From: Alkalihalobacillus pseudalcaliphilus
GTDB taxonomy: Bacteria; Bacillota; Bacilli; Bacillales; Bacillaceae_D
DNA length: 64,000 bases
Direction of reading: 5' to 3'
Assembly: GCF_028610675.1 (NCBI RefSeq)
Contig: NZ_JAQQWS010000011.1
Location: 32,742 to 96,741 of the forward strand
The stretch's first letter is position 1. Each line of letters begins with the position of its first letter. Positions 1 through 8,727 of this stretch are shown here, one piece after another. The notes beneath the pieces are model-generated. The model was not told where the DNA came from. It was given only the letters and a program-made list of their open reading frames with translations, and did no database searches. Made by a program: the position numbers and the translations under genes.

Positions 1-69
1 CTCTCTTTTTATCAGCGTGCAACGCTTAACATTTCTATGCACCCTATATATGCACAACTTTATAATTGC

Positions 70-115
70 AAAAAAGCTTCCTTACGATACCGAATGGTAA
101 GGTAAGAAAGCTTTT
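70..115 (-). terminator. intrinsic terminator of pepA
   Basis: Inverted arms of 14 bases at 72-85 and 102-115 (13 of 14 paired, core AAGCTT) form a stem that, read on the minus strand, ends in a run of T just after pepA. Confidence 0.8.
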
Positions 116-126
116 CATTTATGTTT

Positions 127-1611
127 TTATTTAACTAAATGTGCTAATGTACGGGCCATAACGCCTGTTCCACCTGGTTGTCCTGTGGATGTTTTCTTGC
201 TAGTCCAAGCAGTTCCGGCAATATCAAGATGTACCCATGGTGTATCCTCTGCAAATTCACCAATGAATAAACCAGCTGTGATACTACCACCTAAGCGGCC
301 AGGTGCATTATTAAGATCAGCTACGTCACTTGATTTCAATAAATCATGGTAAGGTTTATGCGTTGGGAATGCCCATACTGGTTCTCTTGAGCGTTCACTT
401 GCCTCTTCTACTTTTGCATACCACTCTTTATTATTATGAACTACACCTGTCGTTGAATTTCCTAATGCTATAAGAACAGCACCAGTCAACGTTGCGACAT
501 CAACTAAATAATTGGCACCCAGTTGCTTCGCATAGGCAACGCCATCGGCTAAAATTAAACGACCCTCTGCATCTGTATTACGGACTTCGATCGTTTTACC
601 ACTCATCGCACGGATCACATCACCCGGCTTTAAGGCAGAACCATTAATTAAGTTTTCACTTGAAGGGATTACAGCTAGGATATTACGATCCGGTTTTATT
701 TGACCGATAATTTCCATAGCTCCTAACACTGCTGCGGCTCCACCCATATCCATCTTCATTTCATGCATATTAAGCCCAGGTTTTAAAGAAATACCACCTG
801 CATCAAAAGTTAATCCTTTTCCTACAAAACCAACAACATCTTCCCATTTCTCTTTTGCTTGGTACTTGAGGACAATCATTTTAGGAGGCTGATCTGTACC
901 TTGAGCAACCGCTAATAATGCACCCATGCCAAGCTTCTCCATGTCTTCTCTTTCTAGAACATCAAATTCAAAACCATGCTTATCTGCTACCTTTTTTGCT
1001 TCTTCAGCTAAAATAGTAGGTGTCAGCATATTACCAGGTATATTTACAAGTTTTCTTGAAAGGTTTGTTCCCTCACCAAAAGCACGACCACCTAACGCAG
1101 CCTTTTCCCATTCTTCATCTGCTTTTTCTCCAACTAACGTAACCGCTTCTAACGAGAATTGTTTTTCGTTTGTTTTCTCTTTATACGTGTCTACCACATA
1201 ACTAGCAAGCTCGACTGACTCTGAAATAATATGAACAATTTCATTTGTTTCTGTATTTGCAATTGAAAAACTGTCTACATCAATAGCTAATTGTGCAAGT
1301 TTTCCTTTTTTAGCTTCGCGCACAACTTGTCCGATAATATTTTGTAAATCATCTAATGAGAAATCTGCTTGTTTCCCCAATCCGATTGTATAAAGCACCT
1401 GAGCAGATGATTTTCCAAAAGTAAATACCTTAGTAAGTTCGCCTTTTTTCGTATGTAATTGTTTTAACTTTTTTAACTCTGAAACTTGGCCATCTAGCTC
1501 TTGGTCCACATTTTGTAATAAAGGAGGAAATTCTCCCTTTTCATGAATCCCGACAATGAGGGCATCATAAGATTGTCCTTTTTTTAATTCTTTAGAAATT
1601 GTATACATCAT
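127..1611 (-). CDS. pepA: leucyl aminopeptidase (M17, PepA)
   Basis: 494 residues, the usual length of cytosolic M17 leucyl aminopeptidases, which remove N-terminal residues from peptides using two metal ions. The N-terminal macro-like domain covers roughly residues 1-170 and the catalytic domain the rest. Visible signatures are the metal/catalytic lysine region VGKGLTFDAGG and the family signature NTDAEGRL. The start is one of two adjacent ATGs behind an AAAGGAG site; the second (1608) has the slightly better spacing. The gene is monocistronic, with its own terminator downstream. In B. subtilis the homologue is YuiE and lies in the same neighbourhood. Assignment of the family is certain; the exact peptide substrates are not visible. 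Confidence 0.95.
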   Translation of the reverse strand: MMYTISKELKKGQSYDALIVGIHEKGEFPPLLQNVDQELDGQVSELKKLKQLHTKKGELTKVFTFGKSSAQVLYTIGLGKQADFSLDDLQNIIGQVVREAKKGKLAQLAIDVDSFSIANTETNEIVHIISESVELASYVVDTYKEKTNEKQFSLEAVTLVGEKADEEWEKAALGGRAFGEGTNLSRKLVNIPGNMLTPTILAEEAKKVADKHGFEFDVLEREDMEKLGMGALLAVAQGTDQPPKMIVLKYQAKEKWEDVVGFVGKGLTFDAGGISLKPGLNMHEMKMDMGGAAAVLGAMEIIGQIKPDRNILAVIPSSENLINGSALKPGDVIRAMSGKTIEVRNTDAEGRLILADGVAYAKQLGANYLVDVATLTGAVLIALGNSTTGVVHNNKEWYAKVEEASERSREPVWAFPTHKPYHDLLKSSDVADLNNAPGRLGGSITAGLFIGEFAEDTPWVHLDIAGTAWTSKKTSTGQPGGTGVMARTLAHLVK

Positions 1612-1741
1612 TTCAGCTCCTTTTACTTATCTAAAAATATTATACATTCTTTCGACTTACGAAAGAAAGACTTTCTTTAAATAAGCCAGATTATTTGTTC
1701 TTTTGTATGAAAGTTACTTTTGGGAGATAGTTTGTGCCGTA

Positions 1742-2095
1742 AAGTTAGCTCATCATCCATCTTGCGATCAATGACCTTAGCAGGACAGTGCTCCCTGTTT
1801 GTTCAGGCCGACTCCTAATGGAGATCGAGTTATAAACGGGCCAACAGTTTGAACAGTCGCCAATACTTTCATCTTTGTTGGTGGCGAAGTGAACCGTCTT
1901 CGCCATGTGGGTTTTGTATGAAAGTGATGCTGATAATTATGTGCGGAATTCTAATTGTCGCTACTGAAAATCATGCTTTGCGTCCTGTAGAGTGGTGCTA
2001 AGCTAATTGGTGCAGCTGCCAACGGATCGCAGCTCTACTACTTTGTCTCTTGGGAGTCTTCGCATGACTCGCCCTCTTGTGGTGGGCTAACTCTA
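1742..2095 (+). repeat. dispersed intergenic repeat, long copy
   Basis: Bases 1742-1925 align end to end, without obvious gaps, with the reverse complement of 18479-18662 (both 184 bases; shared blocks include CCAACAGTTT, TTTGTTGGTGGCGAA and GTATGAAAGT). The continuation to about 2095 (GCGTCCTGT...GTGGTGCTAAGCTAATTGG...GGGAGTCTTCGCAT) matches the reverse complement of the copies at 36.5 and 36.8 kb. The gap 1612-2475 holds this repeat and the next one and no convincing gene. Confidence 0.75.
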
Positions 2096-2139
2096 CAAAC
2101 AGCATCAATATTTACTAAAACCTCAAAGTAAAAAAATAA

Positions 2140-2290
2140 GTTGAACGGTTTTGAGGATTCTTACACTCTGCTGTAGCCCCATCAATTTTTGGGAGATAGC
2201 TCGCTCACAAATAGCCACCAACAACAAAAAAAGAGAGAGCAGTTACTCACCAGCATCAGCTCTAACTTTCATACAGAACGAAGTGCCTTA
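2140..2290 (+). repeat. dispersed intergenic repeat, second family
   Basis: The block GGTTTTGAGGATT...ACACT.TGC.GTAGCCCC...GAGCTCGC... followed by CCACCAACAACAAAAAAAG recurs at 13356-13480, and a weaker version is seen near 3836-3890. A short open frame across it is not supported by a ribosome binding site and is treated as chance. Confidence 0.55.
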
Positions 2291-2475
2291 GACAAGAACA
2301 AATCCACTCATCTAGACAGAAAACATACCCTCTTACATTCAAAGATTGATGCCTTAATTAGACTTGGTATTTGTCTTACTACCCGTTAATGCGGTGCAAA
2401 AAAGAGTGTGTTATAATGGACACATCTCAAAGAGAGTTTATGTTCAGTCATTCAGAAAGGAAGATTAAATGACAT

Positions 2476-2952
2476 ATGGAAATCTTACATAACTTCCCCT
2501 TATGGGCAGCTTTATTTGCTATTTTCTTTGCTCAGTTTATTAAAATTCCATTAGCGTATATCGCAACGAGAAAGTTTGACTGGACTTTATTTACAAGTAC
2601 CGGTGGAATGCCAAGCTCACACTCAGCCGCAGTAACAGCATTAACCACAGCTGTTGCACTTGAGTTCGGTCTAGGCTCAACGATATTTGCTGTCTGTGCT
2701 ATTTTTGGTATCATTGTTATGTTTGATGCAACTGGTGTGAGACGCCACGCAGGTTATCATGCTACCGTATTAAATCAGCTTGTTGCGGATTTTAATAAGT
2801 TGGTCGGAGAGTTTAAAAGCTGGCCTAAGAAAGAAGAAGACGAGAAAAGAAAAGAATTAAAAGAATTACTAGGTCATCAACCAATTGAGGTTTTCTTTGG
2901 AGGGCTACTCGGAATTTTGCTAACCTTATTACTCGACTTTTTCATTCATTAA
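2476..2952 (+). CDS. yuiD: YuiD, DUF212 membrane protein (divergent PAP2 phosphatase family)
   Basis: 158 residues with several hydrophobic segments (about 10-30, 50-95 and 135-157). The central GGMPSSHSA and the RRHAG motif are the hallmarks of DUF212, a family distantly related to PAP2/vanadium haloperoxidase phosphatases. A phosphatase role on a lipid or isoprenoid phosphate is inferred from the family, not proven. A TATAAT at 2413 with an extended -10 TG lies upstream, followed by AAAGGAAG before the ATG with rather long spacing. It converges with yuiC, sharing a bidirectional terminator. B. subtilis has yuiD in the same place. Confidence 0.88.
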   Translation: MEILHNFPLWAALFAIFFAQFIKIPLAYIATRKFDWTLFTSTGGMPSSHSAAVTALTTAVALEFGLGSTIFAVCAIFGIIVMFDATGVRRHAGYHATVLNQLVADFNKLVGEFKSWPKKEEDEKRKELKELLGHQPIEVFFGGLLGILLTLLLDFFIH

Positions 2953-2958
2953 TCAATA

Positions 2959-3004
2959 AAAAGCTATCGATAAGTGCTTATATAAGCACTTGCCGATAGC
3001 TTTT
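2959..3004. terminator. bidirectional terminator between yuiD and yuiC
   Basis: Perfect 11-base arms AAAAGCTATCG (2959-2969) and its complement (2994-3004), extended inward by AGTGCTT/AAGCACT, with A and T tracts on both sides. It can serve both convergent genes. Confidence 0.85.
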
Positions 3005-3018
3005 GTTATAGATAAGTT

Positions 3019-3720
3019 TTATCTATCAATTTGTGATCTAAATACCTGTACAGCCTCATCCTCATTTAGTAGGTCCAAATCTTCACTTGTTACTTTTCCA
3101 TCTCCCATTTTTATTACATACACGTCTAGCTCTTGCTTACCCCACTTGCTATAAACATCATCAACCGTTTCATAATATAAATCAATTTTGTTCCCTTTAA
3201 TAGCGGACCCTGTATCTGCAACGACTCCATAACCATAATTAGGAATAAAAAGAATCGTACCTAAAGGATAAACAGATGTATCTGCGGCAATTGTCGAATA
3301 TAAATCACGACGGACTTCAATCCCAGAAAATGTAATACCATATCCAGGATGTCCCGGAGATTTCCCGGTCGATTCGACACCCGCTGTATAACCAGTCGCC
3401 ACAACACGATTCACAGGAAATTGGCTCCAATCAATCGCTTCTTCAATCGGAACCGGTTCTGATTGAATCGTATCTAGTGATTTAGACAATTCATCACGTT
3501 GAAAAAACGGTAAAACCTTATCCCTTAATTCTCCTAATTTCGATCCTACTTCTTCACCAATTTGCTTTAATTTTGTTTGTTGAGTATGTAGAGGCTCCAC
3601 ATCCCAAGCACCTAAGCCCGCAGCATTAACACCTGATAATGTATGAAAAGTTGACAATAAAGCAACTAGAAATAAAGCTGTCATACATACTCGCTTCAAT
3701 AAAGTTTTCAATTTGCTCAT
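3019..3720 (-). CDS. yuiC: YuiC, 3D-domain peptidoglycan-active protein
   Basis: About 233 residues with an N-terminal signal/anchor (hydrophobic from about residue 10 to 30), a linker, and a C-terminal 3D domain. The domain shows ATGYTAG, IAADTSVYPLGT, VVADTGSAIKGNKIDLYY, including the conserved aspartates that name it. In B. subtilis YuiC belongs to the stationary-phase survival muralytic proteins, structurally related to MltA lytic transglycosylases. The start at 3720 is chosen because AGGAG sits 8 bases before that ATG; an in-frame upstream ATG at 3738 has none. Role: cell wall turnover outside the membrane. Confidence 0.88.
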   Translation of the reverse strand: MSKLKTLLKRVCMTALFLVALLSTFHTLSGVNAAGLGAWDVEPLHTQQTKLKQIGEEVGSKLGELRDKVLPFFQRDELSKSLDTIQSEPVPIEEAIDWSQFPVNRVVATGYTAGVESTGKSPGHPGYGITFSGIEVRRDLYSTIAADTSVYPLGTILFIPNYGYGVVADTGSAIKGNKIDLYYETVDDVYSKWGKQELDVYVIKMGDGKVTSEDLDLLNEDEAVQVFRSQIDR

Positions 3721-3835
3721 TTCACTCACTCCTCTCATTTTGTAATCTTCTCCAAGAAGTGAGTTTTTTATTCATAACAGTCAAAAAAAATCTAACTATT
3801 CAAACAATAATACTGAAGCTTTGCTTTCATAAAAC

Positions 3836-4095
3836 GATTTTAAGGATGCTCACATCCCTCTGTTACCCAGCCATTTTTTGGAAGACTGTTCATCATATAA
3901 ATGACTAATGCCTAATCTAGGAATGTTCAAAACGATTAAATTACAAAGTACAGTTTTGTGTGGGTAAAAGTGCTGCTATGTTGTAGGAAAAATGAGCAAG
4001 TTACTTCATAAACCGAACAAAAGCACACTGCACAAACAGCCACCACCAACAAAAAAAGATAGAATAGGGACCCATCAGCATTGATATCTATGAAC
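3836..4095. other. intergenic stretch without a gene
   Basis: Between yuiC and the hairpin cluster I see only degenerate fragments of the dispersed intergenic repeats (for example TCTGTTACCCAGCCATTTTTTGG-like text and CCACCACCAAC at 4040-4050) and no supported reading frame. Confidence 0.5.
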
Positions 4096-4099
4096 CAAG

Positions 4100-4234
4100 T
4101 GTTTTTGGACCGTTAGCCAAGCTTGCTTGGCTTCTTCACGCTTTGGTGTGAAGTTTTGAAAATCGAAATGAACCTTAGACGAATTCATTCGTCTGTTAGG
4201 TCATTTCGATTTTCAAAATATGTTCCAAAAAACA
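4100..4234. repeat. contiguous multi-hairpin element with a closing outer stem
   Basis: Three adjacent inverted repeats: 4115-4132 (AGCCAAGC/GCTTGGCT), 4134-4153 (CTTCAC/GTGAAG) and 4154-4218, where 18-base terminal arms (TTTTGAAAATCGAAATGA and its exact complement) enclose a further AGACGAAT/ATTCGTCT pair. Flanks TGTTTTTGGAC (4100-4110) and GTTCCAAAAAACA (4222-4234) can pair with each other, closing all three into a cloverleaf-like fold. No coding capacity is apparent. It could be a small non-autonomous element or a structured RNA. Confidence 0.7.
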
Positions 4235-4286
4235 TCAACCAAGGAATCAACTTTATCGCACATTAGCACGAAGTTTTATATAAAAC

Positions 4287-4315
4287 AAAAAGCACTACGT
4301 CCTCGCAGTGCTTTT
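4287..4315 (-). terminator. terminator of yuiB
   Basis: AAAAGCACT...AGTGCTTTT arms flank a short loop. Read on the minus strand the stem is followed by T-rich sequence, directly after the yuiB stop. Confidence 0.75.
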
Positions 4316-4332
4316 CTAAACATATTATCTAA

Positions 4333-4650
4333 CTAAAACATCTGATAACCGCGGACACGGAGCATCTTAATGACAACTCCTGACAAGATTGCTCCAACCA
4401 ACCCAGATACAAGCACCATTATATCCCAAATAGCTAACGAGATAAATTGCTCCCATAAGGCAGGAAAAGCCTGTCCAGCCGAAGTAAAATATTCAAAAAA
4501 CGACACATTATCAATAATTAAAATCACAATGATTGGATATATAACCGCCATCACCCATGTTGAACGAAGCACCATATTTAATAAGAAGCCGATCCCAAAA
4601 AACAGCACCATAAATAGTACCATCGAAATAACAAGCTGTGGTATATTCAT
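4333..4650 (-). CDS. yuiB: YuiB family small membrane protein
   Basis: About 105 residues and almost entirely hydrophobic, with three predicted membrane helices (about 3-23, 30-50 and 70-98). It corresponds in position and character to B. subtilis YuiB, a membrane protein of unknown function. The start at 4650 is set by GGGGGTG seven bases before the ATG; the open frame continues upstream without a better site. It lies between yuiC and the NDH-2 gene and has its own terminator. No catalytic motif can be seen. Confidence 0.7.
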   Translation of the reverse strand: MNIPQLVISMVLFMVLFFGIGFLLNMVLRSTWVMAVIYPIIVILIIDNVSFFEYFTSAGQAFPALWEQFISLAIWDIMVLVSGLVGAILSGVVIKMLRVRGYQMF

Positions 4651-4779
4651 CTTTTTGCACCCCCGTATCATTGTTAAGTTTACTGATTTGCTCAGTTTGC
4701 GTCAACTTCTAACCTTACACAGATAACTGTCAAGTGAAGATCTCACAACATTATTCTTCTTTCCACTTAAACAAGTGAA

Positions 4780-4805
4780 GCGGTAGAGAGTATCCCCTCT
4801 ACCGC
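4780..4805 (-). terminator. hairpin after ndh, possible terminator
   Basis: GCGGTAGAG/CTCTACCGC perfect stem 29 bases downstream of the ndh stop. There is no clear T run, so termination is only likely. Confidence 0.45.
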
Positions 4806-4833
4806 CTAAATCAATCATATCACTCGCTTACAC

Positions 4834-6036
4834 TTATAAAGGCATTTTTCCGCGTTTAACCGCTAGACCTACGCCACCTAATAAGAATAAGTAACGATTA
4901 TCAATCATCTTTTTCATAAAGTTAGCTGAGCTACCGTATAACTTACGAGACCCAACTACACCAATCGCTTCCTTACCTCCAAGTGATGCAACAGTACCTT
5001 TAATATCAGGTTTGAATGATTTTAAAGTACCTTGATTCATCACAAGAGATTTAATATTTTGAGCGACAACTTCCGCCATTTGCATCGCAATTTGTGCAGT
5101 TGGTGGGTATGGACGATTAATTTCTTCATTAATAATTAAAGCACAATCACCAAGAACAAAAATATCGTCATAACCAGGAGCACGTAAATCAGGCTCTACT
5201 TTAATACGCCCACGCATAGCTTCGAATCCAGAACGCTCAATAACAGCGTTCCCTCTCACACCAGTAGCCCACACAATAGTACCCGCCTTCACTTCATCAC
5301 CATTCGCTAAAATGACGCCATCAGCTTGTACTTCTTTAATAGGACAGTTAATCTTGAATTCAACACCACGGTTCTCAAGTAAGTTCATTGCATATTCCAC
5401 AAGCTCTGGATCAAATCCAGGCAACGCAGAAGGTGATGCCTCAATAACATACATCTTCACTTTTTCACGTGGAATATCGTAGTATTGGCAAAGCTCTGGC
5501 ATACGCTCTGATAATTCTCCAATGAACTCAATTCCTGTAAAGCCAGCACCAGCAACTATAAATGAAAGCATATCATCATTTTTCTCTTCCATATTGTTAT
5601 ACTTAGCGAAAACGTATTCAATATGTTCCTTCACTTCACGGGCACCATTCACTGTCCACTTACTGAAGGCATGCTCAAATACTCCAGGAATACCAAAGGT
5701 TTCTGCTTCTGAACCAAGTCCAACTACAAGATAATCATAGCTCACTTCACCATTTTTTAAGATGACTTTTTTCTCTTCTTGTTTAATTTCAACAACTTCA
5801 TCTTGAAGAAGTTTAACACGATTCGTATTTAATACTTCTTTAATTGGCATTCTCGTACGTTCTGCAGAAAGTGTTCCAGCAGCAGGCTCATGTAACCATG
5901 TTGTTTGGTAATGGTAATCATGTTTGTTCACAAGTGTAATGCTTGCTTCATTTGCTGTTAATTGTTTCGTTAACCTTGCTGCTGTAATCATGCCCCCGTA
6001 TCCAGCACCTAAAATTACGATACTTGGCTTTTTCAC
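4834..6036 (-). CDS. yumB: type II NADH dehydrogenase, YumB-like
   Basis: About 400 residues. A non-proton-pumping flavoprotein that passes electrons from NADH to menaquinone at the inner face of the membrane. The N-terminal FAD fold is IVILGAGYGG, the NAD fold is VAGAGFTGIEFIGEL (about residues 165-180), and the second FAD motif IFVLGDCA is near residue 300. The C-terminus has the KGTVASLGGKEAIGVVG block typical of YumB. GTG at 6036 gives MKKPSIVILG, matching relatives, with GGATGTGA before it; a TTG seven codons upstream is an alternative but has no binding site. A Rex-type operator lies in the upstream region, suggesting control by the NADH/NAD+ ratio. Confidence 0.9.
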   Translation of the reverse strand: MKKPSIVILGAGYGGMITAARLTKQLTANEASITLVNKHDYHYQTTWLHEPAAGTLSAERTRMPIKEVLNTNRVKLLQDEVVEIKQEEKKVILKNGEVSYDYLVVGLGSEAETFGIPGVFEHAFSKWTVNGAREVKEHIEYVFAKYNNMEEKNDDMLSFIVAGAGFTGIEFIGELSERMPELCQYYDIPREKVKMYVIEASPSALPGFDPELVEYAMNLLENRGVEFKINCPIKEVQADGVILANGDEVKAGTIVWATGVRGNAVIERSGFEAMRGRIKVEPDLRAPGYDDIFVLGDCALIINEEINRPYPPTAQIAMQMAEVVAQNIKSLVMNQGTLKSFKPDIKGTVASLGGKEAIGVVGSRKLYGSSANFMKKMIDNRYLFLLGGVGLAVKRGKMPL

Positions 6037-6081
6037 AGTAATCACATCCATTTTCAAATTTTATAATATAACGCGCTCTTT

Positions 6082-6099
6082 TTGTGATCTATTTCACGA
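6082..6099 (-). promoter_or_regulatory. Rex-type operator upstream of ndh/yumB
   Basis: TTGTGATCTATTTCACGA fits the Gram-positive Rex consensus TTGTGAANNNNTTCACAA at 12 of the 14 defined positions. It lies 45 bases before the GTG start and close to AT-rich -10-like sequence on the minus strand. A weaker half-conserved site may lie at 6131-6148. Rex control of ndh is established in B. subtilis for the paralogue YjlD; here it is inferred from sequence only. Apart from this, 6058-6393 contains only AT-rich promoter sequence. Confidence 0.6.
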
Positions 6100-6393
6100 A
6101 CTATTCCGTGCTAAATCCACAAAAAGTCACTTCGCAAATTAGTCACAAAATACACTTCTAATAATATGGCTTTTTTGACTTTTTTTCAACATTTTTTTTG
6201 TGAAATCCATAACCAAATTTTTGGTAGTAATAAATTATAACTAGTATCTTTCTTTTTCATCTAACTATTCACTTTAAAAAAATTATCTAAAAAGAATAGG
6301 AATCGTTCTTCAGTTAAGCAAATCCTTTTCTTTTCAGATTCTCTGTGGGTATAATAGGAGTGTTTGTACAATTGGAATATAAGGGGTGGCGAA

Positions 6394-7386
6394 ATGAGTA
6401 GCAACGAACAAATGTATGATATTACAATTATTGGTGGCGGTCCAACTGGATTATTTGCTGCTTTTTATGCAGGTATGCGTCAAGCAAAAGTGAAGATTAT
6501 CGAGAGTATGCCTCAGCTCGGTGGTCAGCTCAGTGCATTGTATCCAGAGAAATATATATATGATGTAGCAGGTTTTCCAAAGGTTAAAGCACAAGATTTG
6601 GTTGATAATCTTAAGAAACAAGCTGAGCAATTCAACCCAACTTTAGCACTTGAACAAACCGTGAGAACTTTAGAACAGCAAGAAGACGAGAGTTTTGTCA
6701 TTACAACAGATAAAGAAACACATTATACAAAGGCAGTTATTATAACTGCGGGTGCAGGTGCCTTCCAACCTAGAAGACTTGAAGTTGAAGGCGCTGAACA
6801 ATATGAAGGGAAAAACCTACACTATTTCATCCAAGACTTAAGTCAATTCACTGGCAAAAAAGTCATGGTTTGTGGTGGTGGTGATTCTGCATTAGACTGG
6901 TCATTAATGCTTGAGCCTTTAGCTAAGGAAGTTACCTTAGTCCATAGACGCGATAAGTTCCGTGCTCATGAACACAGTGTAGAGCTACTACACAAATCAA
7001 ATGTAAACGTAATGACTCCGTATGAAATATCCGCTATTAAAGGTGATGGTGAAAACATTCAAGGTGTAACGTTACAAGAGATTAAAGGCGAACGAGTACA
7101 TGAACTTGATATCGATGCCTTAATTGTTAACTTTGGTTTTGTTTCTTCATTAGGTCCAATTAAAGAATGGGGTTTAGACATCGTTAAAAATTCTATTGTG
7201 GTTAACACAAAAATGGAAACAAACATCAAGGGCATCTATGCAGCTGGTGATGTGACATCTTACGAGGGGAAAGTGAAGCTGATTGCAACTGGTTTTGGTG
7301 AAGCGCCAACAGCCGTAAACAATGCTAAAGCTTACATTGATCCAAAAGCAAGAGTATTCCCAGGGCACAGTACAAGCTTATTTTAA
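6394..7386 (+). CDS. yumC: ferredoxin-NADP+ reductase, thioredoxin-reductase type (YumC)
   Basis: 330 residues. Moves electrons between NADPH and ferredoxin or flavodoxin; the Bacillus YumC type is a homodimer resembling thioredoxin reductase but lacking its CxxC. The FAD site is ITIIGGGPTGLFAAFYAG near the N-terminus, the NADP site is VCGGGDSALDW with HRR (about residues 165-195), and the FAD-closing motif IYAAGDV is near residue 280. No redox CxxC is present, as expected. The start is ATG 6394 behind AAGGGGTGG; an upstream in-frame ATG at 6364 lacks a site. It is divergent from yumB, and a strong terminator follows. Confidence 0.93.
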   Translation: MSSNEQMYDITIIGGGPTGLFAAFYAGMRQAKVKIIESMPQLGGQLSALYPEKYIYDVAGFPKVKAQDLVDNLKKQAEQFNPTLALEQTVRTLEQQEDESFVITTDKETHYTKAVIITAGAGAFQPRRLEVEGAEQYEGKNLHYFIQDLSQFTGKKVMVCGGGDSALDWSLMLEPLAKEVTLVHRRDKFRAHEHSVELLHKSNVNVMTPYEISAIKGDGENIQGVTLQEIKGERVHELDIDALIVNFGFVSSLGPIKEWGLDIVKNSIVVNTKMETNIKGIYAAGDVTSYEGKVKLIATGFGEAPTAVNNAKAYIDPKARVFPGHSTSLF

Positions 7387-7397
7387 TTGGCTCTATC

Positions 7398-7431
7398 AAC
7401 CAGCGATTTCTCCTGAAATCGCTGGTTTTTT
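7398..7431 (+). terminator. terminator of yumC
   Basis: AACCAGCGATTTC / GAAATCGCTGGTT perfect stem followed by a T run, 12 bases after the stop codon. Confidence 0.9.
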
Positions 7432-7544
7432 ATGGAAGTCCCATTCATTAAAAAGCAAAACCAGAGACGTTGCCTTCAAAGCCAGCTAACAACTACTTAA
7501 ACAAGTAGCACCCATTTTATCTGTACTTTCTCGTCCATTAACAC

Positions 7545-7571
7545 AAAAAAAGAGCACCTAAGAAGATGCTC
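7545..7571 (-). terminator. terminator of yutM
   Basis: On the minus strand a GAGCATC...GGTGCTC hairpin is followed by seven or more T, just after the yutM stop. Confidence 0.75.
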
Positions 7572-7580
7572 ATAACTGAT

Positions 7581-7934
7581 TTAACAATTTTCAGGTGTCC
7601 CAGCAACTTTGGCTGTTCTAAATGAAGTACCACATCCACAGGATGCAATGGCATTCGGATTATCTATTGTAAATCCGCCACCCATCATGTTTTGTTTATA
7701 GTCAATGATTAATCCCTCTACAACAGGTGCACTTTCGTCATCGACTAAAAGTGACAATCCATCTATCTCAATGACTTGATCATTATCTGCTTTTTCGTTA
7801 TCAAAGCCCATACCGTATGTGAGCCCTGTACAGCCTCCACCTTTAACACCGATTCTTAAAAAGAGGTTTTCTTCACCTTCAGCGCTCATCATTTCTTTGA
7901 CTTGGCTTACAGCTGCTTCTGTTAAAGTAATCAT
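7581..7934 (-). CDS. yutM: A-type iron-sulfur carrier, HesB/IscA/ErpA family (YutM)
   Basis: 117 residues. Accepts Fe-S clusters and delivers them to apo-enzymes in the cytoplasm. The three conserved ligand cysteines are visible: one in GGGCTGLTYGMGF and two in the C-terminal SCGCGTSF. The start is ATG 7934, which follows GAAGGAGGG with good spacing; the longer frame to 7970 begins without one. In Bacillus this protein is required for maturation of essential Fe-S enzymes. The window has two further cluster users or carriers nearby (YutI at 14.3 kb and radical-SAM LipA and MqnE). It stands alone with its own terminator. Confidence 0.92.
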   Translation of the reverse strand: MITLTEAAVSQVKEMMSAEGEENLFLRIGVKGGGCTGLTYGMGFDNEKADNDQVIEIDGLSLLVDDESAPVVEGLIIDYKQNMMGGGFTIDNPNAIASCGCGTSFRTAKVAGTPENC

Positions 7935-8030
7935 GCCTTTCCCTCCTTCATGAATTAAGAATGATTGCAACTAACTCTTTTATTCATTATATAACGTAGA
8001 AAAAGTCTCTTCAAGTTTAGTATATTCTTA

Positions 8031-8231
8031 TTACATCAATTTGGTTTTACTTAGTGAATCCATATTTAATGATTGCAAGAATAGGATATAATTATGGGCA
8101 CGGTCTAACTCTTGACTATATTGCAAAACTAAAGGATCATGTATCCCTTTTTGAGCGGCTGTGTCCATCATTTTTTCCCGTAGTAGCTCAATACGCTCAA
8201 TACATGCATCGTATGTTATCCTGTTGCTCAT
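8031..8231 (-). CDS. Spo0E-family aspartyl-phosphate phosphatase
   Basis: About 66 residues, the size of Spo0E/YisI/YnzD proteins, which dephosphorylate the sporulation regulator Spo0A. It has two amphipathic helices, with the family signature S-Q-E-L-D in the second (LQYSQELDRAHNYI) that contacts the aspartyl phosphate. Two adjacent ATGs are available; the second (8231) lies seven bases after GGAGG and is preferred over 8234. It is monocistronic with no visible terminator. Which Spo0E paralogue it is cannot be told from sequence alone. Confidence 0.8.
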   Translation of the reverse strand: MSNRITYDACIERIELLREKMMDTAAQKGIHDPLVLQYSQELDRAHNYILFLQSLNMDSLSKTKLM

Positions 8232-8509
8232 CATCCATCCTCCTTCAGCTATCTAATGCCGTGCAATCGAATACAAAAATGTATTTAAATTACATTTTAA
8301 TCAATTAAGTGTAAAAATACAACCAAAAAAATACCTAATTAATTATAATTTACAGTGAATAAACATACTATACCATTTTCTCCGCTCACTCTCCATCCAG
8401 CTTTCATAAGGCTTTAACTATTACAAAAACATCATGTTTGTCATATTTATGAATAATCTACTTAATTTTATGTAGCTTTTTTTATACATTTCATTAAGTT
8501 TATGATAAA

Positions 8510-8538
8510 TTGTGATAGGGTCACTGAGACTATCACAA
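8510..8538 (+). promoter_or_regulatory. perfect inverted repeat upstream of mqnE
   Basis: TTGTGATAG (8510-8518) and CTATCACAA (8530-8538) are exact complements separated by 11 bases. This could be a dimeric regulator site or a hairpin. The half-site resembles those of Crp/Fnr-like or Rex regulators, but the spacing does not match the Rex consensus. The rest of 8232-8727 is AT-rich with no gene seen. Confidence 0.5.
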
Positions 8539-8578
8539 GCTAATTAGTTCCTTTTTTATCCATCTACAGGTTAATAAA

Positions 8579-8606
8579 TTGACTATCTAGTTTGCTGTGC
8601 TAAGAT
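8579..8606 (+). promoter_or_regulatory. candidate sigma-A promoter of mqnE
   Basis: TTGACT at 8579-8584, 16 bases, then TAAGAT at 8601-8606. It lies about 120 bases before the start codon and downstream of the inverted repeat. Confidence 0.45.
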
Positions 8607-8727
8607 AACATTAAAAGAAGTTTATTAATAGATTAACTTCAATTATGATAGTTAAGTAGTCATTTCGTTTAATTTCTATATTGGAAGCATTATATGTAAC
8701 ACTTTAAGATATTGGAGGAGAATAGGT

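Noticed and set aside
2189..2389. Open frame upstream of yuiD
   Set aside because: Overlaps repeat sequence, with no binding site; low-complexity translation.
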